The notes below the pieces were generated by a model. It was not told the DNA's origin, ran no database searches, and worked only from the letters and a program-made list of their open reading frames with translations. Positions 7,739 to 18,741 of a DNA stretch of 64,000 nt are shown here, piece by piece (the first letter of the stretch is position 1; the number at the start of each line of letters is the position of its first letter). A program made the translations under genes and the position numbers. Source of the DNA: Gremmenia infestans (Eukaryota > Ascomycota > Leotiomycetes > Helotiales > Hamatocanthoscyphaceae); NCBI GenBank assembly GCA_032629725.1, contig JAFEVB010000044.1, positions 124,001-188,000 on the forward strand, written 5' to 3'.

Positions 7739-9904
7739 ATGAGAGCCTTGGTTGGCGGTGTTTACAACACGCGCAGAAACACCTCAACCCTCAATCAAGA
7801 CAGTAACAACCAAGATCAACAATCCAAGACCAAGTCTAACACTACCAATTCAACACCTACTCGACCACGTCTGTCCAAACCCTCTCACTGCCTTCCCCTT
7901 AAATCTCGCGACAAAAATGCCATGATGCGTGTGCAAAAGGGAGTGACTCCAATGCCATTAAAAAGTGGCAATGCGAATATGCCCCCGTACGATAAACAGA
8001 ATGCATCGAGACCTCTCATGCCAACCCTCAGCGCCACCGCCAGACCTTCAGCCAGACAGCCGTTGACTCCTAGAGTAGCCGGCGCAGCTTCTCCCGCCTT
8101 ATCCACCCCATTGTCACGAAGGCCGCAGCGTCTAGAAAGTAATACCACTCCCACCAGAGAGGAGATCTCGACTCCTGTGTCTACCTTTCTCAACAGCAAT
8201 ATCACACCGAGATCTGGCTCAAGAAAGAATCGCGTGGATAGTGCTAATACGACGCCAACAGGAACTCCAAATGGAACTCCTGCCCCGCCTTTGACGAACG
8301 AGTCCACCCGATTTCATGATATACCGGTATACGGATCTGGATTGGGAATTGCTGGGATGGATAAAGATGGTCCGAAACGACATACGGTATCCTTCAATAC
8401 TCCATCAGATATAGGAGCTCGCAGTCCGGCCTTGAATTCGGGAGACTCGAAGTTCTTCTTTGCCAGCGATGCAAAGCCTACACCACCACCCCAAAGACCA
8501 CCTATTCAGTCCAAAACCTCGAGTTTTTTTTACGCAAGTGGAGAGAACATTCCACAACAACCACAGAGCTCGAGTGCATCCGCCGTTGGTTCTACAGTGG
8601 GAGAGGAGCGTGCTCCGGCAAAGTTCTTTCATGCTAATGGCACTCCGGATCTTCAGTTGTCACCTTCCCCCCATTTCCCTCCACCAAGACCGAGCTCTGT
8701 GGTCTCAAATTCCACACGTATGACATCACCTCGACTAGCTACAGCAAGTCCGGGCACTTTATCACCCCCTCAGAGACCTCTATCTCCCACAAAGCTTAAT
8801 CAACAGGCTTCCCCAGTACCATCCTTGAGAAATACACCATCTTTACCCTCTCCAGGTATACCCAGGCCCCAGCAAGTAGGAAGAGGTCAATCAGCAAATA
8901 ATATAGTCTTACCTCGCAGACAGAGTATCGAGGCAGGGCAAAGAGTAATCAGTCATCGCCGATCCACAAGCACAGGCTCAACAGGACCAACACTGAGGAA
9001 AGTCTCAGGGGGGAGTTCAATGAGTTCAATCGAACCTACAACACCACTGCATATGATTACAAAATCTGTCCCCATCTCAACCCCAGAAGAACAACCAGAA
9101 GAAAAGTTCAATGACAATGCACCTGAACTTCAAAGCCCCATTAAAACTGGTCAGACACTAGACCAGCTCAACGAACTGGCCGCTGACGCGCGCCGGGAAC
9201 GAAAAGTTTTGGATCTAGAAATTACAAATTCGTCGCTAGAAGCTATAAACAGGACCCTGGAGCGTGAAATGCGTAAGCAAACCGCCGAATTACGGCGCTA
9301 CAGACGCCTATCCCGCTCCGGTCGACTCTCCATAGCTACTTCTGCCTCAATGCGTACCTCCACAACCCTATCCATGGATGGCATCGAAGGGGATGCGCTC
9401 AGTGACATGAGCGAAAAAGAAGAGCAGGACGAAGACGAAGACGATTTCGAGATTGAAGAATCCTCCGACTCGGAATCCTCTCTGTCCCCAGCCGCAATGG
9501 CAGAATCCGATCTCCGCCACCGCAAAAAGGACGAAAAGCGTCTACAGCTCGATCTAAGCAAGCACCAGCAATTGCTCATCGACAGTCAAAAGATGAACCA
9601 GAGTCTCAAACGGTGTTTGGGATGGACGGAGGATCTGATTAGTGAGGGGAGGAAAGCGCTGGAGTACAGTGTGAAGATTAGCGATGTCGAGCTTGGGGGA
9701 CGGGTGCTGGCACCGGAAGAGGTTGGAGATAATGAGGGTATGAGCGACATCGGAGCGAATTTGCTCAGGGAGGCGAGGGAGAGGATGGGTGCTAATGTGT
9801 GGGGTGGTGAGGGGAAGGATGATAGGGATAGTGGGATTGAAATCGATGGATCTCTGAAGGAAAATGTCCCTCCACCTTTACCTGCACCTCCACCTCCATC
9901 CTAA
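7739..9904 (+). CDS. Uncharacterised Ser/Pro-rich protein with C-terminal coiled coil
   Basis: Single exon, 721 residues from the ATG at 7739 (context CACCATG). Residues 1-470 are low-complexity and rich in Ser, Pro and Thr, with many SP/TP pairs, so likely a phosphorylated disordered region. Three short repeats stand out: KFFFASD at 238, SFFYASG at 262 and KFFHANG at 295. Residues about 490-525 form a charged coiled coil (LEITNSSLEAINRTLERE) followed by the basic RRYRRLSRSGRLS. An acidic Asp/Glu stretch lies at about 560-585 and a second helical region at about 600-660. The tail is PPPLPAPPPPS. I recognise it only as a conserved filamentous-fungal protein of unknown function. The repeats recall FFAT-like motifs but lack the acidic fourth residue. 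Confidence 0.75.
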   Translation: MRALVGGVYNTRRNTSTLNQDSNNQDQQSKTKSNTTNSTPTRPRLSKPSHCLPLKSRDKNAMMRVQKGVTPMPLKSGNANMPPYDKQNASRPLMPTLSATARPSARQPLTPRVAGAASPALSTPLSRRPQRLESNTTPTREEISTPVSTFLNSNITPRSGSRKNRVDSANTTPTGTPNGTPAPPLTNESTRFHDIPVYGSGLGIAGMDKDGPKRHTVSFNTPSDIGARSPALNSGDSKFFFASDAKPTPPPQRPPIQSKTSSFFYASGENIPQQPQSSSASAVGSTVGEERAPAKFFHANGTPDLQLSPSPHFPPPRPSSVVSNSTRMTSPRLATASPGTLSPPQRPLSPTKLNQQASPVPSLRNTPSLPSPGIPRPQQVGRGQSANNIVLPRRQSIEAGQRVISHRRSTSTGSTGPTLRKVSGGSSMSSIEPTTPLHMITKSVPISTPEEQPEEKFNDNAPELQSPIKTGQTLDQLNELAADARRERKVLDLEITNSSLEAINRTLEREMRKQTAELRRYRRLSRSGRLSIATSASMRTSTTLSMDGIEGDALSDMSEKEEQDEDEDDFEIEESSDSESSLSPAAMAESDLRHRKKDEKRLQLDLSKHQQLLIDSQKMNQSLKRCLGWTEDLISEGRKALEYSVKISDVELGGRVLAPEEVGDNEGMSDIGANLLREARERMGANVWGGEGKDDRDSGIEIDGSLKENVPPPLPAPPPPS

Positions 9905-11160
9905 TCATAATCATAATATCCGATTTCAACGACAACAGGTCCGCGGAAGAGGAGGAGCAGAGGAGAGGAGAGGCATTGTACGATACGACCCGACAACACA
10001 TACACACACCACTCACAGCACAGCACAGACTGTCTTTTTCCTATGTCACGCCACGGATGGTCTGGCGTTCTCTCGGTCTCGGTTCGGTTTCGGTGCACAA
10101 CTTTTTGGGTTTTGGTTTCGGTATTGGGTTTTTCCATATAACATGCATACAAGCATCGCAACCTGGCGTTTTACGGCGGCAAGGAAGCCCGTTCTTCCAT
10201 TTCTTTTCTTTCTTTTTGCTTTTCTTTTGTTTTTCTGTGTGTTGTGTATAGCATAAAACGATACCCAAGGGCTTTTGATAGGACCAGTACCTGATGATGA
10301 TAAAAAGAGAGGAGGAGAAGAATGGATAGATGGAAAGACAGGAAGGAAGAAAAAAGGAAGGATGGATGGATGGGTTGAAAGAAAGGGATTGATGGAGGGA
10401 AGGGGCATGTGGAATTGGAATTGTATAGTAAGCTAGTTATATAGCTGAACTGAAAGCAACCTGAGCGAGCGAGAATGAGAATGAATGAGAATAAAAAGCA
10501 TAACTTAAATGTGTCGTCCACGCATTCATCTAGGTAAACCCCCCTCTTTATTTTATACCGAATGACTCCGTATTAAGTACCTCCTTGCTTTCTTTCTTGC
10601 CTCAGCCTCTACCACTAGTACCTACCTAGTTTAGGTAGTAAGCATCTTTTGCTTTTAGTTTAGTTTACTGATAAATTACAAGTATAAGTATATGTATAGG
10701 GATTCGTAATTTATATACATTCATTCATTATATTATAGAATAGAATAGAATAGTACTATATACCTAACCTATTATTAGTATTAAAACTGATAATCAGTCC
10801 TTCCTTCTTCCGACGAACCGACTATTAATAAAAGTTAAGCATTTTAAGTATGTATACCTTGAACTAGAAGTCCATACCTATGATGCTATCCTGAATTTAT
10901 ATGTACTGTACGAGCTGGTATGGCATCTTACTTTGTAAAGGAAAACAAGTAAAAGTAATACGAAATATTGATAGATTATCCCACTCAGCCATAGCAGCTA
11001 CCCCTTCCCTTCCCCTCCCCTCCCTTCCCTTCCCTTCCCTTCCCTTCCCTTGTCTTGTCTTGTACAAACCTACGCCTCGGAATACCTACCTACATACCCC
11101 CTTTCCTTTCCGAAACACGCTAATACACATACAAGTAAAACCCATCAAACCAAATCAACA
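9905..11160. other. Intergenic spacer with microsatellites
   Basis: Convergent gene ends. It contains GGAT/GGAA-rich purine stretches (about 10300-10400), AT-rich sequence with AATAG repeats (about 10735-10760) and a long pyrimidine tract of CCCTT units at about 11000-11055. No coding sequence could be supported. Confidence 0.6.
11000..11055. repeat. Pyrimidine microsatellite (CCCTT)n
   Basis: Runs of CCCTT/CCCCT with almost no purine on the + strand, followed by short GTCTT repeats. It lies about 105 bp past the stop codon of NBS1 and probably falls in its 3' flank. Confidence 0.8.
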
Positions 11161-13900
11161 TCAACCCCTCTTCCTAAACCGGAATTTCCCCTCCTCCTCG
11201 CTATCCTCACTCTCGTCCTTCTTCCGCCCCAACACCGTCTGCCTGGCGCGCTTTACCGGCGCTGGTTTCGTCAACGTCTTCTCAGCCGCGCGTTTCTGAC
11301 TCGGTCTAGGCTTCACGTTGCCCTTTTCCGCACTTTTATCCTGTAGTTTCTGACTCCTGCTTCCTTTTTGCTTGATGATGGGCTCTTCGTCCTCGCCTTC
11401 GTCGTCAGATGAAAGAACTACCGTTAGAGATTTGGTTTTAGTCTTGGTCTGAGTCGTAGGTCGAATGTCCTCCACAAGGGGAAGAGTATCATCGTTATCG
11501 TCATCTTGATCAAGATTTACATCATCGCCTTCAATCTCAGCCACCCTGCCTTTCCGTTGCGAGCGTTGCGATTTGGATTTCCCGATCCGTACGTCTTCTT
11601 CAGCCCAGTACTCATCACCCACGCCAGCAGCTTTATGCTTGACTTCCTCCAGCGGTACGATAGTCCGACCCAGATCGCGCGCGTTAATGGCTGGCCCGCC
11701 TCTGCGGCGGAATTTCTTGAAGTTCTTGCGCCCGTTCCATCTGTCTTCCCAACGTTCACTATCATCTGCTCTGGGGGCTCTTGGCGCGGGAGCACTGCTG
11801 CGAAGTTCTATTGTTTCGGTGATGGCGAGGGCTTGCAGTTCCGCGAGCTGGAAGCCATCCATGTTTACAACTTCCTTGTCCAGGTTTGCGAGTTCTTCAA
11901 TCTTTTCGTGGCGAAGGCGAGTTTTTTCTAGTATCTCGGCCTGTTCTTCCTTTTTGGTCTTCACCTTGACCGGCTTGGGGGCCGTTGCTTTCACTTTCCG
12001 CTTGGGTGGTTCGGGGGGAGGGGGTGTGGATTCTCCTCTTCGACGACGGGCGACATCTTCTTCTACACGGCGCTTCTTCAGGCGTGCAGCTGCTGGAGCC
12101 ATGGTTTCAAATGTGTCTTCGTCGTCTTCGAACATGGGTGTTGCTTTTCGTTTGCGGCTATTTTCGTTCTGTGTTTCCGGAGTTTGAGAGGGTTCGCGGT
12201 CCATGTTGAAGTCTGCATCTTGAGAGACGAAAAGACCTTGGGATTCGGGTTTGGCAGGGACAGAATTAATGGCCTTAGACTCAGGGATTGAGTCCATAAT
12301 TACGGGTGGATCTTCGTCGTCGTCGAATCCTTTGAATCGGGGGACTGCTCTTCTACGCCGTCTTGATGGTTCGGGTTGAGATTCCGGCTCTGCGGGTGTT
12401 GGGTCAGGGGCAGGCTGCGGGCTTCGAGGGGTTTGAGAAACTGCAGTAGCTAAAACTTTAGTAATTTTCAAGCTCGGTATGGATAAAAGAGTGGAATTCT
12501 TAGAGAGTAGGACATGGATAGTCGATAAGAATAAACGTCACTTCCTCTTCAATATAGGTCAAGGAAAATACGTACCCGCAGGCGGCGGAGGTGCGTAAAC
12601 TCCAGATGCCTCCGGCTCTAGAGGTCTCCTAAGTACACTGGCATTGTTGCCAAGTATAGCATCCAGAAACTCATTTTGCTCAATCAAACGGTGATCCAGA
12701 TACTGAGCAACCTCAGTGCTGAATTCCGCAAACCACGTGGCATCCGCTCCCTTCACTGGGTTATATCGAACCACAACTACTCCCTTACCTTCACTGCCGT
12801 CCTCAAACTCTCCTAGGCCTTTCTCCCCAGCGACACTCTTTACATATCTGACAAATTCTTCCACGGTTGTTTGACTTGCAATTACAGTACCGAGCAAAGC
12901 CTTGCCACCTCCTTGTGTAATAGGCGGAAGGAGAGTATCAAATTGCCCTTGGTTATAGAAAATAAAGGTATAACCCTCAAACATATCATGGCGAGCCGGA
13001 TCCGGACCATAAGCATCATCGGTCCGCTGCGTAGGTTCGTTCGCTCCTGGAGGAAGATATTGCTCGGGATCGGGGAAACTGTCAAAATCTTTTTCCAAAA
13101 GAGACATTCCTTCATCGTCGGGTGTAGTTGCGGCTACCACAGCTTTGATATACGAGTCATTATGCACGATATATTTTCCGTCGATTAACGCTTGTAGTCC
13201 TTTGGACGTATTACGTTTCTTGGCGACAACATGAGTAGTGAGGCCTTTTTCAAACTCGATCAAGACTTTGATATCGAGGGGGCCGAGGGTTTCGTAAAGT
13301 TTGGTGAAGGGATCTGTCTTTTGCTCCTTGGTGGTAAAGGAAAATGTAAATGTTACAGGAACCCATGTGAAGCTAGTTGGGGATTAGGATGAAGCCATGT
13401 TCAAAAGTAGAGGGGGATTACAGAAAGTGATGCTCGTATTTTCCAAGGATTACTGTATTCTTGTCTTGATCGAGTACAACGCTGGTGCCTTTGATCTGTT
13501 CTCCGTTCAAACGGGTACCAATTTTAGTATTTTGATCACTCAACGTGATTCGAGACCGAGAACGAGCATTTGGCTTAAAAACAATTAGTGATGAAGGGTT
13601 TAATCAGGATAGGAAGCTTACACAGTCTCTGGGTCCGACAGGAGCAACCTCAATTATCAGGTGCTGCCTTGAGATGGTTTTATCGTCGACGAAGAATTGT
13701 CCTTTTACAGGAGTCAGTTCTTGTCATTTGTAAAGGGGTATTATGGGTTATACCTTCGGCTCTGGTTCTCCCAAAAATAAACTTCTTTCCGGGTCGGAGC
13801 CATAGCTTCTTGCCTACGCACGTGTCAGATGGAAGAAGGTAGAGGAGCGTAGGTCAGGCAACACACCTTGGAAGACTACATCATTCTCGATAACCCACAT
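11161..13900 (-). CDS. NBS1: NBS1/nibrin, MRN-complex DNA-damage subunit
   Basis: Six exons on the minus strand: 13900-13867, 13813-13754, 13701-13622, 13573-13422, 13372-12576 and 12449-11161. All phases agree, giving 803 residues. The start MWVIENDVVFQ then GKKLWLRPGKKFIFGR is the classic nibrin opening. An FHA domain follows (GR at the phosphopeptide loop, KTISRQHL, TKIGTRLNGEQI, up to residue about 108). Tandem BRCT repeats follow at about residues 120-345. The C-terminal half is charged and disordered. It carries KNFKKFRRRG, the place where nibrins contact Mre11, and an acidic stretch before the last residues EEEGKFRFRKRG. That FRF fits the FxF/Y motif that recruits ATM/Tel1. The protein bridges Mre11-Rad50 to damage signalling in the nucleus. 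Exon 6 may begin at TTTTAG or at a CTGCAG nine bases later without changing frame. Confidence 0.93.
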
Positions 13901-14442
13901 CTTCGATGACACTTGGCAAGATGTGGTGGATTAGGATCTCCCTGGAGGCGTCGAGCGCTGTCGTGTTGTTTCGTGATGTTGCATGTTATTTGGAAGAGCT
14001 GGGAGTCGTGTCGAGATATCTCGCGTCAGGCAGCATCCGCGGTGTCACGTGTGGCTGTTTCAAGCGGTCGCCTGTGATTTGGAAGGTTTAAGTTACTTGA
14101 TACCTATTTAATTGTAGGTCGTGCATATTATATTGCATTGACTGAATAGACGGCCGATCTGGGCTTGTGTGTTCACAGAGCAAGAGCAGACCGTTCCTAT
14201 CTACAACTTATACGGTAAGAATTGCGACAAAACCAAACTCTAGGCTTTATAAAGGTTGATATCATTACATAGATAGGTTCTCCATCTTTAAAGAACCATA
14301 CTATCTATCCTCCCAGCTTCATAGTGTTTCCTGCAGAAGTAGTGTTTCCTGAGCTTGCGCTCGCCTTCTTCTCCAGTCTTGATATATACAACCTCAGCCC
14401 ATTCGACCAGTTCCTCATTCAGCAGAATCTTTATTCTCCATC
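13901..14442. other. Promoter of NBS1 and 3' flank of BolA gene
   Basis: Both neighbours are transcribed leftward. No gene or clear motif seen. Confidence 0.5.
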
Positions 14443-14887
14443 TCAACCATTGACCTGTCTCGCCCTCTCCTCCTGTATCTTTTCTTCGTCTGGTGTTCTC
14501 GTGCGCAGCTGTAACGCATGAATCCCACCCTCCTTCTTCATCTCTTCATCCACCAACTTATACACCATCCGATGTCTGGCGGGTTGCATCTTGCTCTTGA
14601 ATGCCTCAGAGGTGATAACGACGCGAAAGTGGGTTTCTTGTGAGGTGGAATCGGCCATGGCTTTGTGGTGAGAGTGGAGATGCGAGTCGTTGTGGATTTC
14701 CAGATGGGTGGGGGAGAGGGACTCAGTGATCTGCCAGAGGTTAGTCAAGATATAGATAGAGAAGGTAGATGTTAGAGGGGAGAGAAATAGATACCTTTGT
14801 ACGCAAAGCGTCTTCCATTGGAGTTTGTGAGGCCATTGTTGACATTGGGCGCCGTCGTACCAGAGGGAGGAATTGTCTGCGGAGCAT
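14443..14887 (-). CDS. BOL1: BolA-family protein, predicted mitochondrial
   Basis: Two exons, 14887-14795 and 14730-14443, joined in phase 0, 126 residues. The start at 14887 gives MLRRQFLPLVRRRPMSTM, an arginine-rich, acid-free presequence expected to target mitochondria. In-frame ATGs at residues 15, 18 and 24 could also give a cytosolic form. The BolA domain runs from MEDALRTK through HLEIHNDSH to HFRVVITSEAF, then QPARHRMVYKLVDEE and GGIHALQLRTRTP. The invariant histidine of the RHRMVY helix, used with monothiol glutaredoxin to bind a 2Fe-2S cluster, is present, as are the His residues after EIHNDSH. The family helps mature mitochondrial 4Fe-4S proteins. Assignment to Bol1 rather than Bol3 is tentative. 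It is head-to-head with the acyl-CoA synthetase. Confidence 0.88.
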
Positions 14888-15253
14888 CAAAGCGAAGACT
14901 GGCCACCTGACATAGCAGTCCTAGATCGATGCAAGAGTTGATACTACTCAAGATCTATGAGGAAGGGATTTACTTTTACAATTGTTGGTTTGTACTGCAC
15001 TGTCACCGTACCGCCTTGAAGTATTTACATATCGTCGGCACTTCTTCGCAGTTTCTCCGACCCCATATCGCCCATCCCCGTCCGTCGATCAATACCATGA
15101 CGATTCAAGCTCGGCCAAAGATCTGGCTTCCTAGACCCCCACCATGCATGTACTTTATACTGCATACCACTCAAAATGATCCTGCCCCTGCTGCCCCTCG
15201 GCATTAATTGACCTCTGCTACAAGTAGCCTCTCCTTCCTCTTTCCCTTCCGCT
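14888..15253. promoter_or_regulatory. Shared promoter, BolA and acyl-CoA synthetase
   Basis: Only 366 bp separate two divergent start codons, and both products carry mitochondrial-type presequences. No TATA box is obvious on either side. A bidirectional promoter is an inference from geometry. Confidence 0.5.
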
Positions 15254-17324
15254 ATGTTTCTGTCGCGGAAGGTCTATTCGCTCTTATCCCAAAAAGCCTC
15301 CTTTCTTCTTCCCAAGTCCAAGTCCACTTATACGAGACCAATTGCTTCATCTTTATCACATTCAGCCAGCAGGATGCACTCAACACTCCCCCGTCTCCCC
15401 ATCTTCGAAGCAATAGCCAGCCATGACCGGAGTTCCCCCGTAGTCATCCACTCCCAATCCGGGCGACGCTTTACCTACGGCTCCCTGTTGCACGATGTAG
15501 CAGATGCGAAGGAGAAGCTGTTGGCGGAAGCAGGAGGGAATACGATTGAGGGGGAGAGGATAGCGTTTCTGGTGGAAAATAGCTATGATTATGTGGGTCG
15601 GTTTTGTTCACTGTTAGGAATTGCAGAATAAGAAGCTGATTGTGTTTCTAGTAACTCTACTTTCTATCCTGGGCACTCATGCTATTGCCCTACCTCTAAG
15701 TGCTGCGTTCCCAGCGGCTGAGTTGCAATATATACTGGATCAGAGCCAGGCAAGCATGCTGCTTTCTTCCGCGAAGTTTGGTGAAAAGGCACAGCAGGTT
15801 ATTGAGAAGGGGTTAGCAGCTGCGCCGAAGCATGTCAAGTTAGAAAAGAGGTTCGGCGCGGAGGTAAAAGGGGATGTTACGTTGGAGGAGTGTGAGGAGG
15901 GGAAAGGCGGGATGATGTTGTATACATCGGGGACTACCAATCGACCAGTAAGCTTTCCCATGAGTTCATTTGAATCAATACCAACATCTTCCAGAAAGGC
16001 GTTTTACTCCCCCAAAGAGTAATGACGGCGCAATCCCAATCCCTAGTAACAGCATGGAAATACACCCCCGCCGATCATCTCCTCCACGTCCTCCCTCTGC
16101 ACCATATTCACGGCACCATGAACGCCATCCTAGCCCCCCTCCTCGCCGGCTCCACAATTGAGTTCCTCTTCCCCTTCAACGCCACCCAGGTCTGGTCACG
16201 CTTCGCGTCCCCCTTCCTCCCCTCCCCAAAGACGACAGAAAACATAACCTTCTTCACCGTCGTCCCAACAGTCTACAACCGACTCCTCGCCACATTCTCC
16301 GACCTCCCCCCAGAAACGCAAACAGCAGCAAAAACAGGAATCTCACCTGACAACCTCCGCCTGGCGATCTCAGGTTCCGCCGCCTTACCCACACCAACGA
16401 GAAAGGCATGGACAGACCTCTCCTCCGGCAATGTGCTCCTAGAACGCTACGGTATGACAGAAGTCGGCATGGCGCTCTCGTGCGGCCTATCCCACGCAAC
16501 CCGACTAGACGGCAGCGTCGGCTTCCCCCTGCCATCCGTGCAAGTGCGTCTAGTAGACACGGACACGAACGAGATCATCCAACCCGGCGAAGAACTCGAC
16601 GCAGCTGGCAAGGAAAGGGACGGCGAGATTCAGCTGCGTGGTCCCACGATCTTCAGCCAGTATTGGCGCAATGAGAAGGCGACGAAAGATGAGCATGTGA
16701 CTGGTGATGATGGGCTGGGGCCGTGGTTCAAGACGGGCGATGTGGCGGTTCGACGAATCATCGATACTTCCTCATCTTCCTCTTCCTCTTCGCCATCCTC
16801 TTCATCATCTTCTTCTGCTGATCAAGATCAAGATCAAGAATGGGCACAAGGACCCATGTATTTCATCCGCGGCCGGAAATCCGCTGATATAATAAAATCC
16901 GGCGGTGAGAAAGTATCTGCGCTAGAAGTAGAGCGTGAGATGCTCGCTCTGCCACAGATCGCCGAGACGGCCGTGGTAGCGGTGCCGAGCGGGAACTGGG
17001 GACAGAAGGTCGGCGCTGTGGTTATGCTGAAGGAGGGCGTGGGCCGGTGGACGGCGTTGGATTTGCGAAGGGCGTTGAAGGGGAGGTTGGCTGGGTATAA
17101 GATCCCGCAGGTTATGAAGGTCGTGGATCATATTCCGAGGAATGCTATGGGGAAGAGTACGTTATCTATCTCATCTATCTTCTTTCACCAACCCCCTTTA
17201 ATCCTTTCTTGGGTTTGCTTATTATGGTGTGCTAGTGCTAATGCTGATGATTGTGTGAATAGTTAATAAGAAACAACTGGTCAAGGAAGTATTTGCCGAT
17301 CAGACGAGTGGAGATGAGGCATAG
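15254..17324 (+). CDS. ACSF3-type acyl-CoA synthetase (malonyl/methylmalonyl-CoA ligase-like)
   Basis: Four exons, 15254-15596, 15652-15947, 15995-17156 and 17263-17324, all in phase, 620 residues. The first 41 residues are basic and Ser-rich, fitting a mitochondrial presequence. A second ATG at 15374 would give a form without it. ANL-family motifs in order: YTSGTTNRPKG (P-loop; Asn-Arg in place of Gly-Lys or Gly-Arg), LPLHHIHG, ERYGMTEVG, then WFKTGDVAV, RGRKSADIIKSGGEKVS and the catalytic-lysine tail RNAMGKINKKQL. The enzyme adenylates a short acid and transfers it to CoA. The MTEVG and RKSADIIKSGG forms match ACSF3. A serine-rich insert coded by a TCT/TCC microsatellite (about 16767-16818) splits the region after the TGD motif. 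The first donor is GTCGGT, chosen because it restores DYVVTLLSILG. Confidence 0.88.
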
Positions 17325-17857
17325 GTAGGCAGGTGGGCATGATGTAGATCGTACAGTGTACATAGCAGAATGTAATTGTCAGAATGTATATACAGATAGC
17401 TCGCATGAACATAACAACACGTTTCGAGTCTATATACTTGCAAGGTTTCAAGCAACCTGTGGAGAGTCATGTCTGAACACTAGTAAGAAGTGGTTGAATT
17501 CTATCCCTTTCCCTTTGGAATAGAGAAAAGGGACCTTGCCTCGCCATAATCGGTAAATTGCTATGAGCTTTTATTTTTTCAATCTGCGAAGCAGGGTATA
17601 TTTATCAACTTTTATTGCTCCTTGATCTATGAACACGGTAATAAAATCCTTGCCACAACGCCAGATGAAAGCCCTCCCTGATGAGAAAAAGAGCTGGGCC
17701 CAGCACATGCTAGCCCTCGAAGCTAGCTAGCTTATTCATGAGGTATTCATGAATCTCATTCCCCCAATCCATTCCATTCGCATGCAATGCTATCATCTCG
17801 ATGAAATTCAACCATCAAAAGCAAAGTAAACCTATCGAACGACACATAAAAGCGCAC
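17325..17857. other. Intergenic spacer, convergent ends
   Basis: 3' flanks of the acyl-CoA synthetase and eIF4E. GCTAGCTAGC-like palindromic sequence occurs near 17720-17731. No gene seen. Confidence 0.5.
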
Positions 17858-18741
17858 TTAGACTGTGTACTTGGCCTTCGCACGAGTACTTCCGCTATGA
17901 GCGCTATCAGTGTGACCAGAGAACTCTACTACCTCTGTCGCAGGCAACTTGAGCACCTCCTTGAATTTGCGGCCGATGTTCATGAGTACCTCCTTGCCCT
18001 TGTCCGTAGATCGTCCCTTGCCACCTGCAACATCGCCGTCGCCGCCACCCGGAATGCTCTTGCCGATTGTACGGGTCCAGGCACCGATACGGTAGAAGCC
18101 CTTGCGGACATTGACAACGACGCCCATGAGCTCTCCATCCCCTTCCTCTTCGAGCGTCTCGCCGATAGCCGCGAGCATGACGTGCAGCCAGAGCTCGTCG
18201 ATTGGGACGTTGCGCTTCTCCTTGAATTGGTAGGACCACTTCCCGCCGTGCTTGTTCTGGACGTCCTCCCATTCTGGACGTACGCCTTCCTTGAAGAGAT
18301 GGTAGTCGGATTTGAGGGCCAGTTCGGAGGTGGGAGCAATGTTGTTCTGGGAAGGTTAATTAGCTTGTGGATTTGCGAGGAAGAAGCGGTTTTGAGAGCA
18401 TACGTAGACGCCCCAGAATTCTTCGACCGAGTTGAAGGTGATGACTTCCTTCAACAGATCGTTCCAGTTGTCGCCCTACAAGAAGTCAGTGGGAGCCAAA
18501 GAGAATGCGCCAGAAGACATGGGAGTAGAACCTTTCCACTAGGTGGCTTGGTGAACCACAAAGTCCACTTGTGCATCAGAGGATGCTTGACATTGAAGTT
18601 ATCCTTGTCGTGGAAAACGGTTATCTGTTCCTCGCCAGTGGCAGCATCGCTACTGGGCTTCTTGTTCTCATCGAGGGGGCCATCGGGGGAGATGGGAATT
18701 GTAGAGAGGTCAACGGGCTCAGAAGCTGCGGCGGTGGCCAT
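17858..18741 (-). CDS. eIF4E: Translation initiation factor eIF4E (mRNA cap-binding)
   Basis: Three exons, 18741-18532, 18475-18404 and 18346-17858, 256 residues, phases all 0. The N-terminal 45 residues are acidic and disordered. The cap-binding fold starts at HPLMHKWTLWF, the segment HPLxxxWTLWF that is nearly invariant. GDNWNDLLKEVITFNSVEEFWGVYNNI then carries the Trp stack residues and the 4E-BP/eIF4G-binding WGVYN strand. KSDYHLFKEGVRPEWED is the loop with the second cap-stacking Trp, and DELWLHVMLAAIGE the dorsal helix. The basic RKGFYRIGAWTR strand contacts the cap phosphates. It recruits capped mRNA to eIF4G in the cytoplasm. A long frame on the opposite strand through this gene is a by-product of codon composition. 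Confidence 0.95.

Noticed and set aside
11573..12187. 204-codon + frame over NBS1
   Set aside because: Antisense to the last NBS1 exon, which fits the family fully.
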